Assembly (NCBI GenBank): GCA_947561715.1
Contig: OX387201.1
Span: forward strand, 7,892,001 to 7,956,000
Direction: 5' to 3'
From: Ascidia mentula
Lineage: Eukaryota > Chordata > Ascidiacea > Phlebobranchia > Ascidiidae
DNA: 64,000 nt
Every line of letters begins with the position of its first letter. Positions within the stretch are counted from its first letter, which is position 1. Shown in pieces: positions 1 to 11,122 of this stretch. The translations under genes and the position numbers were made by a program. The notes beneath the pieces are model-generated. The model had not been told where the DNA came from. It searched no databases and worked only from the letters and a program-made list of their open reading frames with translations.

Positions 1-2
1 GT

Positions 3-191
3 CGTAATGAAGAAGATAACAGAAATGAATACAATTATTCGGGAAGAGATCTTGGTTCTGGGTGCTTTATAGAACGAAGCAGAAGCAGGTTTAACCACCG
101 AAGAGACTCAATAACCGCTCAGGCCATCGAGACACTGTTAAATATCTCTGAGACCCTTAGAGTTATTTACAATACAAACCCTTTCTCATAA
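3..191 (+). CDS. 3' end of an unrecognised gene (partial, last exon)
   Basis: An open frame runs from the window edge to a TAA at 189-191, about 62 codons with no start inside the window. The peptide has a charged, Arg/Ser/Asn-rich first half (RSRSRF, NHRRDS) and a helical second half (AIETLLNISETLRVIYN). Composition and uninterrupted frame look coding, and the following 200 bases are AT-rich, as expected of a 3' UTR. I do not recognise the family. It is convergent with gene A, whose stop lies about 210 bases downstream. It could be a chance open frame, since it is short and has no visible splice acceptor. Confidence 0.42.
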   Translation, partial: RNEEDNRNEYNYSGRDLGSGCFIERSRSRFNHRRDSITAQAIETLLNISETLRVIYNTNPFS

Positions 192-401
192 ATTGCACAA
201 AATTTGTGTTTTGATTGTTACCGTTTACAAAATATAGTTCAAATTTATATTTATTTCCTATTTTTTTTACCAACAGCTGTTTATTTTTGCACTTGATGAC
301 AAAACGCTCAACGAAACCCGACCAACCAAATTTATTGCAACACTGGAGGTACGAAGAATTATGGCCGACGACAAACGGACCATGTAGATTGCTATTGGAA
401 A

Positions 402-3168
402 TTAAATACTAGCAGTAGATTTGGTTGTGCGCCATTTGCATACTTCGTGTGGATAATAGATGAACTGGGATATTCCTGAAATTAATAGTTGAAACAGATT
501 AAATTGGTATGTTGCATGAAAGGAATTATTTATAAAAATCAATGGCAGCTTTTGTTATACAAGTCATAGCACTAAAAGATAATCACTGTCTCCAAATAGA
601 GGAAATGAGACATTTAGGAAATCAAACGTTTTGGTATTTAACACGAGGAAGTTACGAAGCTTTTTGAACAGTTTTATCATCATTTCAATATAATGCAAAA
701 AACGTATAAAAACATTTGTCGTTGCTGGAACTGACGTTGTTATGCAACAGTATTTTGACAACTTTATGTATATGTTGTGCAAAGCATTTACATGAATGTT
801 CTGCTTACCGTAAGCGATGACTGCGAGGAACATAATACTCATTTGGAGGTAGATTTTGGCGTAAACACACAGTGTAGTACTCAGCGAAAATTGGATAAGG
901 AACCCCACATTTGTGACAACATTCCATAAGTTGTACGCCACCTTGTGGTCGTTAACGAAGTACTCACCGTACAAAGCTAAAAATTGTCGCATCAGTTGAA
1001 ACTAAACATGCAGCTCAAGTTGACTTGAACAACCAGAATTGTTTTAGCCTATCAAAATTGGTGTATATGTAAAGTCACACAATACGTTAAATTCAAAATG
1101 AAATTAGAATTACCAAATTCACAACTCATTCTCATATGAGTAAATGGCAAAGATTGGGATGTCTAGACATGTTTTGCGCTTGTGGGACTGAACACTCGTT
1201 TTCAGTAAAAACCAGAAAAGTGATATGTGACTTAGAAGCAACCACAGAAAATGCCACGATATAGCCTCGAGGTAAATTTCAACAACACCAAATTAAATCA
1301 CGTTCATGGTCAATGCCTTTGCTTTTCATATAGGGCTTCTACATGACAGCATTTAACGAATATAACTAAAAGCAAAACTTTGGCAATAATTTTGAGTGTC
1401 GTTAATAGAGACAGAATCGATTGCGACGGAATGACTATGCTTTTGGCAAAAACCGTAAGAATAAAATATTTATGAACACCTACAGATGGCACCCGTAGGC
1501 CGAAAGACACTTCATAAGAAACAAGCGAATATATATATATATATTACTTGTACGGGTCTCTTTAGGATAAGTTGCGGTTTGATATATACGGAATACCTGT
1601 GATCATGGTGACCCAAACTCCATCCGAAAATCCAAATAACATAAATATAACATATACAAGCCAAACGTTGCTTTCGTCAGGTTGCCACGTCAGACTAAAC
1701 GCGTAAAGGGAGAGGTCAACGATGAAAGCAATGAAAAACGGTATGTTCCGACCATATTTTCCACCGATTCTTCCAGTGATTAGTGACGCAATGCAGTCAA
1801 CGGACGAGTATAACATCATGCATATGCCCACCTGTGAGTATGAAGGATTGGTGATGTTTTGTATTGTAGATTGATTAAAAGTACCTTCTCAACCCCAAGC
1901 ATACAAGACGAGTAAGCTCTGGTGAGCTCGCCAACTCCATATCCCATGGTCATGCCTGTATATATCGGCAGTAATGCAATAAGCATATGCTTTGGCTTGA
2001 ACGCGACTTTTAAGGTAGCACTCAACGTTGTTTTGAGTACTCTCACACGCGACAACTGCAAGTTTACAGAAATCGATTAGCTTAAAAATTGTCCGTATTG
2101 CTTTTTTATACAAACGTTTTCATGGGAAGGTTGAGGGGCGTCGATGTTCTCATTGTCCACTTTCTTAGGACGATTGTCAGAAGTCTCAACTCCCACGTCG
2201 CCTTCAAACAGATGTTGCTCCGCTAAGTCAACGAGACTCTCGCCATTGCAACTCACTGCACTTTCCACCTTTGTGCCATCCTCTAATTCCCAGTGGATGT
2301 CTTTGGGGAGGCAAATTGCGTGTAACAAAATGGCACAAATCGTCAGGAAACTGTACAGGGCAACTATAATATATCTTGTGTAAGGAAACGCCGGTTCATA
2401 TTGCTGCATATTGGCTTGGGTTACGTTCGCAATTTGACAGTCGTTGGCGCCGCAAAAGCTGTAATCCGAAGAACGTGTTTGGGTCTCGTTATATTGCTGC
2501 GACATTGATTTGTCAATTTGAAGTATGGCAAAACTCAGGCCGTTGCCAGTTACCTGCAAATTAACAGAAAAGATTACGTACACGTAAACCACAACACACA
2601 AATCAATTTACCATTGCAGCCTTTACAACACTATAGAAGTATCCTGTGTAATACCGGTTGTGTTTTTCCATGCTTTTGGGATCAGCACTGGTCCGTTTGT
2701 GTGCGAAGTACGTAGTTATGATTGGCATTGCCGTCCAAGCCCAAGCTTCCGAGATGCCAAGAAAAAAGCCAGCAGGTAGCACAGTATAATATGCTGATGT
2801 GAAAAGTAATCGAAAGTTGCAGCAAAAGCAAAGTGTGAAAGGTTTTACTCACAAGTGATGCTATTTCCAACTAGAAACAAAAGGTAGCCTACTTCGGCGA
2901 AAATCAGCAGTCGTTTGCACCCAATTATGTAACCTATAAGCGGAGTGAAGCTTGCAGCAAAAAGTGAGGCTCCGTATCCGAGTGCAAGGGACCACGTACC
3001 TTTGGAGAAAATGAGTAACAAATGTATAGTTGTGCGACAAGCTGTGAACATCTTACCGAGGCCTTCATCAACGTTAAAACTTGATACCAGTGCAAACATT
3101 CCTGACATAGCACTGAAGTTTCCTAACACGGCTGCCAAGTACAGGTAAAATGTTTTGTCCACAGCCAT
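402..3168 (-). CDS. UNC93-like: UNC-93/UNC93A-like membrane protein, copy A
   Basis: Exons in transcript order: 3057-3168, 2853-2999, 2612-2793, 2116-2553, 1885-2055, 1597-1831, 809-976, 402-475; 508 codons plus TAA. The family (Pfam UNC-93, major facilitator fold, about 12 membrane helices) includes worm UNC-93, a K+-channel regulator, and vertebrate UNC93A/UNC93B1. Diagnostic pieces seen: EAWAWTAMPIITTYF in exon 3, the extracytoplasmic-loop motif SFCGANDCQ followed by the N-glycosylation sequon NVT in exon 4, GELTRAYSSCMLGVEK in exon 5, and KVAYNLWNVVTNVGF in exon 7. The start MAVDKTFYLYLAAV aligns with copies B and C. The short last exon (GISQFIYYP...) was found by its match to exon 8 of B (GVSQWVYYP). 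Several introns are only 57-60 bp. It is the most diverged member of the A/B/C clade; intron 6 (977-1596) contains a short AT microsatellite. Confidence 0.85.
1531..1545. repeat. AT dinucleotide microsatellite
   Basis: A run of about seven AT units lies inside intron 6 of UNC-93-like copy A. It has no other visible role. Confidence 0.8.
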
Positions 3169-3448
3169 TGCAGTACAATAAACTTAGTAGCGCTGATCTA
3201 CGATGAACAAGCCAGGGATTATTGTTTCGTCTCTTATGCGCTGTAAATATATAAAAATCTGACTGACTAGCAGACCATTCAGTGAACTGTTGAAACTAAT
3301 CGCACGTTTTTCAAGTTGTCGCGCAATCTCCAGCGTATGTCACCGGATTGTGCAAGACCAGCAGTGTGCATACGTCATCCGGGTAACGGTACTTACCAGT
3401 TGTTGTACCTGCAAAGGGTATTTGTTTGTCAAGTCTCCTCAAGTCTGA

Positions 3449-3487
3449 TCCAACGTGCTGGAATACGCACAGTTTCAGCACGTTGGA
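3449..3487. repeat. 12-bp perfect inverted repeat
   Basis: TCCAACGTGCTG (3449-3460) is followed 15 bases later by its exact reverse complement (3476-3487). It lies about 50 bases left of the much longer palindrome at 3537-3665, so the two may belong to one folded element. Confidence 0.75.
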
Positions 3488-3536
3488 TGCACAGTTTCAC
3501 CTACATTACGCAAACAAAATGTTACATACCATTTCA

Positions 3537-3665
3537 TGATCATGAGGTTCACAGGCTTCGCAGCCAAGGCATTGCAGCCAAGCTGGATCAGCCACTTTTC
3601 CCGACAGTGGCTGATCCAGCTTGGCTGCAATGGCTTGGCTGCGAAGCCTGTGAACCTCATGATCA
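3537..3665. repeat. Near-perfect 60-bp-arm palindrome (hairpin)
   Basis: Arm 3537-3596 and arm 3606-3665 are reverse complements over 60 bases with one mismatch, separated by a 9-base spacer. Each arm carries the words GGCTTCGCAGCC and CAGCCAAGCTGGATCAG. The right arm continues into sequence repeated in diverged form at about 15538-15650. This looks like a recent head-to-head insertion or a hairpin-ended element. A 170-codon open frame reads through it and is probably a by-product. Confidence 0.85.
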
Positions 3666-3755
3666 GAATATTAGAGCTGTGATCGCCAAATATAAAGCGC
3701 CTGCGCAGTGGGGCAATCCCGCCTTGCTATGCGTAAGCATGGCATTACTTCTACC
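3625..3755 (+). repeat. Dispersed repeat, copy 1 (partner at 15538-15650)
   Basis: This stretch shares ordered blocks with 15538-15650: a GGCTGCxAAGCCTG block, AACCTxATGATC, GTGATCGCCAA, then CCTGCGCAGTGGGGC and CATGGCATT/CATGCCGTT. The shared order over roughly 110 bases in two distant spacers marks it as an interspersed element; class unknown. Confidence 0.6.
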
Positions 3756-4069
3756 ATTTCATGAACAACGTTATATTAAAGACGACGCTGACCAGTCTGA
3801 CAGCACTACCCTCGCGGCGTACATTTAATGGAGTGTTTATACATCGACCTATGATTGTTGCAACGGCTGTAAAAACAATGGAAAACTGATATAGCCTAAA
3901 CTACATACAGCAGGACTAACATTTCACATGACTTAGTGGCCATTTTTTACATATCTCAATCAATTCTAAAAATTAAAGGTATGCCTTAAATAGAAGTAGC
4001 TTCCAGAGGCATTACATAACATCAACACTTACCCACACACAATAAACAACTGTGTCAAACTGAACTGAA

Positions 4070-4548
4070 CAGGGCTGCCAGATGGTGAAAACACTTGACG
4101 GCCAATTTTTTTTCTCTTACGGCCAAAATTCGGCCAAATCACGTTATAAGTTTGATGATTTCCTTTAGAAACGACTATATAGCCGGAAATAAATTCGTAA
4201 ATTGTATGTTTAAAACACTGTTATCTATATGCTTATCAGTGGTTTCAAAACCGGTTATGTTGCTAAAACATTACGATTGCAGCATAATTCTTTGCCAACT
4301 CAGTCAAGATTAGTTTATGACGTAACAATTTTTCTGAGACATATTTATGACAACACAATCGTCCACAAATCTATTGATAACCTGAAACCATCAATGCCTT
4401 TTGTGGATTTATATAGTACCAAGTGAAATTCGGCCAAATTCGGCCAAATATCTACCTTACGGCCAAACGATTTTTTCGCGGCCAGGCCGATTTTCAAACG
4501 GCCAAATTTCTGGAATTTGGCCGTGAAGACGGCCAAATGGCAACCCTG
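4070..4548. mobile_element. hAT-like MITE with CGGCCAAA subterminal array
   Basis: The element begins CAGGGCTGCCA and ends TGGCAACCCTG, an imperfect terminal inverted repeat of the hAT type. It is flanked by an exact 8-bp direct repeat GAACTGAA (4062-4069 and 4549-4556), the target-duplication length of hAT transposons. About nine copies of CGGCCAA(A/T), mostly in one direction, cluster near both ends. They resemble the subterminal motifs bound by hAT transposases. There is no transposase frame, so it is non-autonomous. Confidence 0.85.
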
Positions 4549-4890
4549 GAACTGAACAGCCTCGCCCTCAAGCCCCGTCGATCGATTAGACATGTCATGC
4601 ATGAGTACGTTTTACCTGCCTTCTTCTATCTGCGCCAGAACTTTTCGGCGTGTGAATCCGAGTCGTTACATCTGATTCACTTCGCAGCAACCGATCAATT
4701 TATCCTGGGTATGTCAAAAAATTGCCTATATCATACTGAGACAAGACAAAATTATTTAGCACTGTTTATTTTATTGGTATGATTGACTTTTAAAAATAAA
4801 CTAGAAAAAAAGCAAAAATATCGTAACTGTCGGCCCTGTACTCACATGCATGTAAATTACTTGACCAACACACATGGGAAAATACTACTA

Positions 4891-5120
4891 CACCGGGTCA
4901 CAAAGTTTTTTCCAAACTTGATCCACATATAAGTATATGTAAAGCAGAAATCTGAGCGAATTTTAATGATTAGGCGTGAACAGGGCCACCGCCTGTTATT
5001 TTTGTTTATAAATTTGAGTTGAAATACTACACGAATTCGTAGCGTTAATATTCGCACAGATTTCTATGTTATATAGGCTTATATGTGGATCAAGTTTGGA
5101 AAAAACTTTGTGACCCGGTG
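4891..5120. mobile_element. TA-flanked MITE (Tc1/mariner-like)
   Basis: The ends are inverted repeats of about 40 bases: CACCGGGTCACAAAG at the left, with its reverse complement CTTTGTGACCCGGTG at the right, followed inward by TTTTTCCAAACTTGATCCAC and its partner. A TA dinucleotide sits outside each end (4889-4890, 5121-5122), matching the Tc1/mariner target. At 230 bp with no coding frame it is non-autonomous. Confidence 0.85.
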
Positions 5121-5261
5121 TAAAAGTATCTTCCACACACATGGGACTTTGCATAATTGTTACGTTTGAAATCATTTTATAATTAACCCCTTTTTTTCTA
5201 TAGGTAGTGTAACGTTCCTATAGGTCCACTTGGCTGATATAACTAAATCTAAGTCCGCTAT

Positions 5262-5440
5262 TACGATGAAAATAAAGATCTGTTGTCGAGCAGGATGACA
5301 GAAAGCTGTGAAAGTTCTGCATGAAATCCTCTGTCTGCGTCCTTCGGTTTGTCTGTGTTCCAAGTGTGTGAAATACCCCTTCCTTGTGAAATTTGTTTCT
5401 CTCCGATTTTCCAATATCGTATGGTTTAATGTATCTTCTG
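5262..5440 (+). repeat. Dispersed repeat family R2, diverged copy 1
   Basis: Shares ordered blocks with 5803-5940, 36885-37020 and 44000-44120: GAGCAGGATGACAGAAAGC, GTTCTGCATGAAA, CTTCGGTTTGTCTGTG, then AAGTGTGTGAA. Divergence is high. The unit is described from the words the four copies share; its class is not recognisable. Confidence 0.5.
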
Positions 5441-5802
5441 TTAGCTTGTCCTTATTCCATATGATGATAAATTTAGTTGCGTCGCATCTCTGTGACCTTG
5501 CTGCACACCGGGTCCCTTAACTGCGCCGCACCCCTGCTGTGCATGGAGGACTTCCTATGTAGACAAAATATCTGGACTAGGTTCCACAATTGACCATTAG
5601 GTATGACGTCAAACACGTGTGCCACAAAAAAAATAACTAGCATTTTAGTTGCTTGAGATATTTTAAAGTAAACAACCCTTTCTAAACCGAGCGAGTTACC
5701 TCAACTATAATGTTCAAGTAACCGCGTGCCAGTTATGCAGTTTGATGGCAAAGTGAATGAGAGAATAATGCGCGAACGGGTAACACGTCTTAAACAAGTT
5801 AC

Positions 5803-5940
5803 GATGAAAAACAGGTTTGTCCTCGCACAGGATGCCAAAAAGCTGTGGAGGTTCTGCAGAAAAGCCTATCCGTTTGCATCCTTTGATCTGTCCGTGTATC
5901 AAGTGTATGAAGAATTAAGTTGGGAAATAGGCGTGCGGTG
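5803..5940 (+). repeat. Dispersed repeat family R2, diverged copy 2
   Basis: Matches the copy at 5262 in the same order (GCACAGGATGCCAAAAAGC, GAGGTTCTGCAGAAAAGC, GATCTGTCCGTGTATCAAG, GAAGAATTAAGT). The last word is also in the copies at 36885 and 44000. Confidence 0.5.
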
Positions 5941-7078
5941 ATAAAGTAATTTGATGTATGGCTTACTTCATCAACTGTAAACACAGCTTGAGGTAAACTT
6001 CCGCTAGTTGTTTGTTTTCGCTGAAAGGATGCGACGAGCACCAAACTTTCTAAACCTCAACAGCAATGCGACAATTTACGCAAAGAAGAACAGGTGTATG
6101 TTTTTAAGAGAAAAAATGAGTAAAAAGCTTAATTTTCAATGCAATCCGTAGTTTTCACTTCCTTTGCAAAGCAGTTTCTTAATGAGACCTCAGCGAATTG
6201 GCTACTTAAATACTCACAACATTCTTTTCGGCTTGATTTTTCGTTCGTAATTTACAATGAACGTCTTTTGGTGAATACACAGTATATGTAACTCAGCAAT
6301 ATGGCTATTATTAGATGACAGCTATGCAAAACAATCATTAGTTATCTTGAAAATGAAAATGCCGGAGTCGTTGCCTTTAGGCCTAGGCCATGTTACTCCT
6401 GGCAGTCTTTCGCTCCGCAAAGATAACAATCAGGTTATAGCAACATGAGCATTGTCTGTAGCGTACAAAATAATTTCTGGTTAATTATTGATTTCCGGGT
6501 AATGACTTACTTTGATGACTTCACATGAACAACGAATGGTGCATGGTTGCGGCGCCAAACTGTCGTTATCGTTTCCACGTTGGTTACTATGACTGACGTA
6601 GATATCCTCTTTAACGCGTTCGCTTGGAACATAAGGCGGTTTTCTGTTTTACGAAACACGCTTACTTTTTCTCTTTTCCCGCGTGAATTTGTAACTTTGC
6701 AGAAAAAAATGGAAACTGAAACATATGAACACTTGCGGTTAAAATAAAAACAAAAGTTTCTGCAATTAAGGACTCCCAAACAAGGACATATCCTGGAAAT
6801 AAGAATGGTATGTGACCACCCTATATTTATTTTATTGGTATGTACGGATGGTGATAATAAATTCAAGGTTTATCAGAAAAAGAACATGTTTTGTCTACAT
6901 TTACTATGTGATAAACATTGTTTAATGTCATGATAAGTTCAATGAAAAATATCATCATTCGCTCCAATTTCAACATTATTATTATTAAGGCAATAGCAGT
7001 GCAAGCGAATCTCATCACATTAGACAAAATGTTTGTTAACATGAAACAATGACAATTAAACTTCAGCCAATCTGCAAA

Positions 7079-9049
7079 TCACAGTATAGATTGCTGGTCG
7101 ACGTCACCGACTGATTTTCCTTCAGCGCTGGTAGCGTGCTGTTGTTCAACTTTTGACGCGTTTTCTTTTGTCTTGTTGAGGCAAATGCTGTTAGGATAGT
7201 AAACCCACTGCGATACTCCTAATAAAATTAATCAAGTTTTATCTCAAACCAATACATGCGCTGGTCACAAACTTACCATACGCAAAAATGGCAATGACCA
7301 ATGCCCCAATTTGAATATAAATTTTTACGTAGACGCACAGAGCAGTGCTTAACGAATATTGTATGAGAAATCCAACGTTTGTGACAACGTTCCACAAGTT
7401 ATAAGCTACTTTTTGTTGCTTGATGAAGTATTCTCCGTACAACGCTGAATACAAATAATGATGAAGGACAAACATGCAACAAAAGCGACAGTTATAGCAG
7501 CACATACCTGTGTTTAATGTCTGCCATACACCATCGGAGCATCCAAACAAGAGGAACAACAAATAAACCAACCACACATTATCGGAATTTACTTGCCAAG
7601 AAAGACAGAACACATAAAGTGCGATGTCTACAACAAAAGCAAAGAAGTATGGTAAGTTCCTTCCAAATTTCCCAGCAACTTTTCCGGCGATTAACGAGGA
7701 TATGCAGTCAGTGAATGAGTATGCCATCATGCACACACCAACCTGTCAACGAAATCATAAATACATTTGCAACTCCGACCGAGACTACAACTTACGGCAC
7801 CTTGTCAACTCCCAGCATACAAGAAGCGTACGCTCTGGTGAGTTCGCCAAAACATAAACCGATTGTCATGCCATTGTATATCGGCATTAATGCCACAAAC
7901 AAATGTTTGGGCATGAACGACAATTTTAAAGTAGCCATGAATGTTGATTTCAACACTACTGTACGAGGTACCTATAAAACCAAATACTTACCATAATATC
8001 GACCATGTTAAGAGACCTTATACCTCTTTTTCAGAAACCATATCCTGATTTTCATTATTCGTGATATGGTCAATATCGCAAGCAGGCTGTTGTGTTAATC
8101 CAAGTAATTCGTCGTCATTGCAGTTTCTTTCTGTTTTGGATTTTTTTCTTTTCTTTTCCGTTAAGTCCCATTCAATGTCTTTTGGTAAGAAAATTAAATG
8201 CACCACGATAGCACAAATCATGATGAAGCTGTACAAGGCAATCATGAGATATCTTGTCATAGGAAACGTCGGCTCGTATTGTTGGATGTGGGCTTGAGTA
8301 ATGTTATGAATTTGACAGTCGTTGGCCCCGCAAAAGCTGTAATCCGAAGACCGTGTTTGGGTCCCATTGTATGTATTGGAAAATGTCCTATCAACGTGAA
8401 GTATAACAAAACTAATGGCGTTGCCAACTACCTGAAATATAACCTCATGTTTACGGTACTTACAATGAATAGACACACGTTGCACAAGTTATACCGCGCT
8501 ACCCTGAATGACTCCGTAGTAGTAACCTGTGTAGTATCGATTGTGCTTTTCCTTGTTATCGGGATCAGCACTGGCCCGTTTTTCCGCGAAGTATGTGGTA
8601 ATTATAGGCATAGCTGTCCAAGCCCAGGCTTCGCTCAAACCGAGAAAGAAACCAGCCGGCAGCACTGTGTAATACGCTGAAAAAGCAATAGCGTTACAAA
8701 ACAAGTTTGCTTGCAGCAGACTGTGCTGACTTACAAGTGTAGCTATTTCCTAAAAGAAATAGAAGGTAAGCCACTTCAGATATAAAAAGCAACTTTTTGC
8801 ATCCAACAAGGTAGCCAATAAAAGGAGTAATACTTGCAGCAACAAGTGACGTAGAGTAGGCCAGTGCTAGCGACCATGTTCCTAATTGAAAAAACACTTT
8901 GTCAGTTGTTGATGTCGTAACAAAGACAACCACTTACCCAAGCCATCATCTACATTTAGACTTGACACCAATACATACACTCCTATTAAAGAACTGTACA
9001 TGGCAAATACTCCTACCAGGTACAAAGTGAAAGCCACGTCTACCTTCAT
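7079..9049 (-). CDS. UNC93-like: UNC-93/UNC93A-like membrane protein, copy B
   Basis: Exons in transcript order: 8938-9049, 8735-8881, 8495-8676, 8024-8431, 7801-7971, 7508-7742, 7277-7444, 7079-7218; 520 codons plus TGA, all junctions in phase. The start MKVDVAFTLYLVGV opens straight into a hydrophobic segment, so the cytoplasmic N-terminus is almost absent compared with D-K. Loop motif SFCGANDCQ plus sequon NIT lie in exon 4, after a second sequon (YNGT). Exon 4 ends in a long charged stretch (EKKRKKSKTERN), probably the central cytoplasmic loop. Exon 6 carries GKVAGKFGRNLPYFF and exon 7 QQKVAYNLWNVVTNVGF. The C-terminal exon is polar and ends QQSIL. Near twin of copy C. Confidence 0.87.
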
Positions 9050-9562
9050 TTTATCTGGTCCAAGTCTATCTGAGGTTTCTGTTTAACTATTTATATTTTA
9101 CAGTAACAATGAAAATACTGTACAGCAACCACAATCCTTAGTCACTGCATTCAAAGCACCTTGGACCGTTTGTTGCATAATGACTGTTTCCTGAGCTATG
9201 CTATGCTTCCCTAGCCATGTGCTCGACTTATCCTTTTTTTAGCACTTTCTTTTACGCTTGAGAGGTTTTTGACAACTTACCAAAAAAACAATGTGAAATT
9301 AGTTATAATACTACATTAAAATACAACCACATAAATAAAAATATCATCACATGTAATAAAAATGAAATGCTCCTGACATCAAGGAATTCTACAAGCAAAA
9401 TTAGATTACCTTTGTTGCCATCCCACAGTATCTCCACGCTTGAGCGAAGCGCGCCTTTTTCGCAGCTCTGACCGGAGGCCAAGTGCGAAAGTTGGATTGT
9501 CAAGCCAACTGTTGTGCTGGCTGGAAGGGAAAAAGTTTGTTTATATCCTTGTGCACTGTATA

Positions 9563-10999
9563 TATTTGGCCATCGGTGTCATATTTCGTCACATTGTACG
9601 CGTACCTAAGATAACGTGCGTTATTTAAAGGCTGGCCAACAGTGTCAAAATTCGAATAAGAGCGGCATCACGTTGTATAATGATGTACGCGCGCGTTAAT
9701 ATACAGCACGTTCGCTATTAGTACACATGCCATTTATTCAGATACATTTCATGGCCAACCGTGTCATAAGTCAAACTCATGTACGCGTACCTAATTAATG
9801 AACATGCAACTTTGTAACGAGCTCGTGACTTAGTAACGTGCGTGCATGTTCAGTTGACCGATAGTGTCATAATATAAGGCAAAGTTACTTGTGCTGTCAT
9901 CAGCTTATGGGCGTCGACATGCTCTTGTTTTCTGCTTTCACTTTTGCAAATATCACTCATGTATCCATCTAGTGGATATCCGTGGTTCGCACCGTTTACC
10001 TTTTTGTTAGTCTAAGCTCTAGACTCTCGAGTCTCTAGACCAGTCCGCAATTATTTTTTGGCGCGACTGACAAAACATATTCCTAATGTCTGGCGAAACC
10101 AACAGGAACTTGCAACGTGAGGTTTTACTGATTTCAACTCTGCCTTAGGCAAACTCAACACAATTGAATTGCGACGTATTGAGCCTTAAATCCCTAGTTT
10201 GACAATACTGAGCAGTTAAATTACACATATCTTTTATCAAGCGATTCGTAAATTTGAGATTTACACAATCCCTAGTTTGACAATATTGAGCAACGGTTGC
10301 CCATCCTTGGTTTAATCTATAAATGTAAGTGGCTATATTGGTTTCCTTTTAGCACATGTTAAATTTGCATTTCACAATATTTGCATCTTTACGTCGCAAT
10401 TTAATTGTGTAAAGTTTTGCAAAAGCAGAGTTGATTGCAGTAAAACCTCACGTTATTGCAGGTTGTCTTTAGGGTTGCGAGACATCAAAGTAAACGGCGC
10501 GAACTACAGATATCTTCTAGATGGTTACGTGAGTGATATTTGCAAAAGTAAAAGCAGAAAACAAGAGCATATCGACGCATATAAGCTGTGACTTGAAGCT
10601 AACTATTTGTAGTTTGAAATGAAAAAAGTACGATGACAGTACAAGTAATTTTACCTAAGATTGTGACACTATCGGCCAACTTAAAATGTGCGCACGTTAC
10701 TAAGATATGAACACGTTAGTAAAGTTGCATGTTCGTTAATTAGGCACCCGTACATGAGTCTGACTTATGACACGGTTGGCCATGAAATGTATCCTATTAA
10801 GATACATGTACACTAATAGCGAACGTGCTGCTAATTAACGCGCGCTTACCTTATTATTCCACATGATGTCGCTCTTATCCGACTTTTGACCCTGTTGGCC
10901 ATGCTTTAAATAACGTGCACGTTCGTTAATAAGGCACGCGCGCGTTATCTAAGGTACGCGTACAATATGACGAATTATGACACCGATGGCCAACCATAT
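9563..10999. mobile_element. Foldback-type element, ~1.4 kb imperfect palindrome
   Basis: A left arm (9563-10178) and right arm (10391-10999) are imperfect reverse complements, e.g. GTACGCGTACCT against AGGTACGCGTAC at the outer ends and ACACAATTGAATTGCGACGT against ACGTCGCAATTTAATTGTGT at the inner ends. Each arm repeats a TGGCCAAC..GTGTCAT word several times, mixed with ACGCGCGCGTTA words. The 212-bp centre has two direct copies of CCCTAGTTTGACAATA. CTGTATA flanks both ends (9556-9562, 11000-11006), a possible 7-bp target duplication. There is no coding frame. The architecture resembles Foldback/hairpin DNA transposons. Confidence 0.75.
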
Positions 11000-11122
11000 C
11001 TGTATAACGCGATGGTTTTTGTGCTATACTATAGAGGGCGAAATGGTTTATATTCTATACTTGTTTTGGTAAAACATTTCTGAAGGGTCCCTTGGTTAGC
11101 ACTTGACATCAAGATTTTAAAC

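Larger units (their letters stand above)
3169..7078. other. A-B intergenic spacer rich in mobile elements
   Basis: There is no supportable gene here. From left to right it holds a palindromic region (3449-3830), an hAT-like MITE (4070-4548), a mariner-like MITE (4891-5120) and two diverged copies of one dispersed repeat (about 5262-5440 and 5803-5940). From about 6000 to 7078 I see only AT-rich sequence, the distal part being the 3' flank of gene B. A TATA-like ATATAAAA lies near 3248 on plus, but no gene follows it on that strand. Confidence 0.6.

Noticed and set aside
3316..3828. 170-codon plus-strand open frame
   Set aside because: It reads through both arms of the 3537-3665 palindrome and a dispersed repeat; no family resemblance and no splice or start context.
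6507..6866. 119-codon minus-strand frame, and a short plus-strand CMVAAPNCRYR peptide like the start of a THAP finger
   Set aside because: The plus frame stops after about 23 codons and the expected histidine and FP residues are not in place; the minus frame has no recognisable motif.
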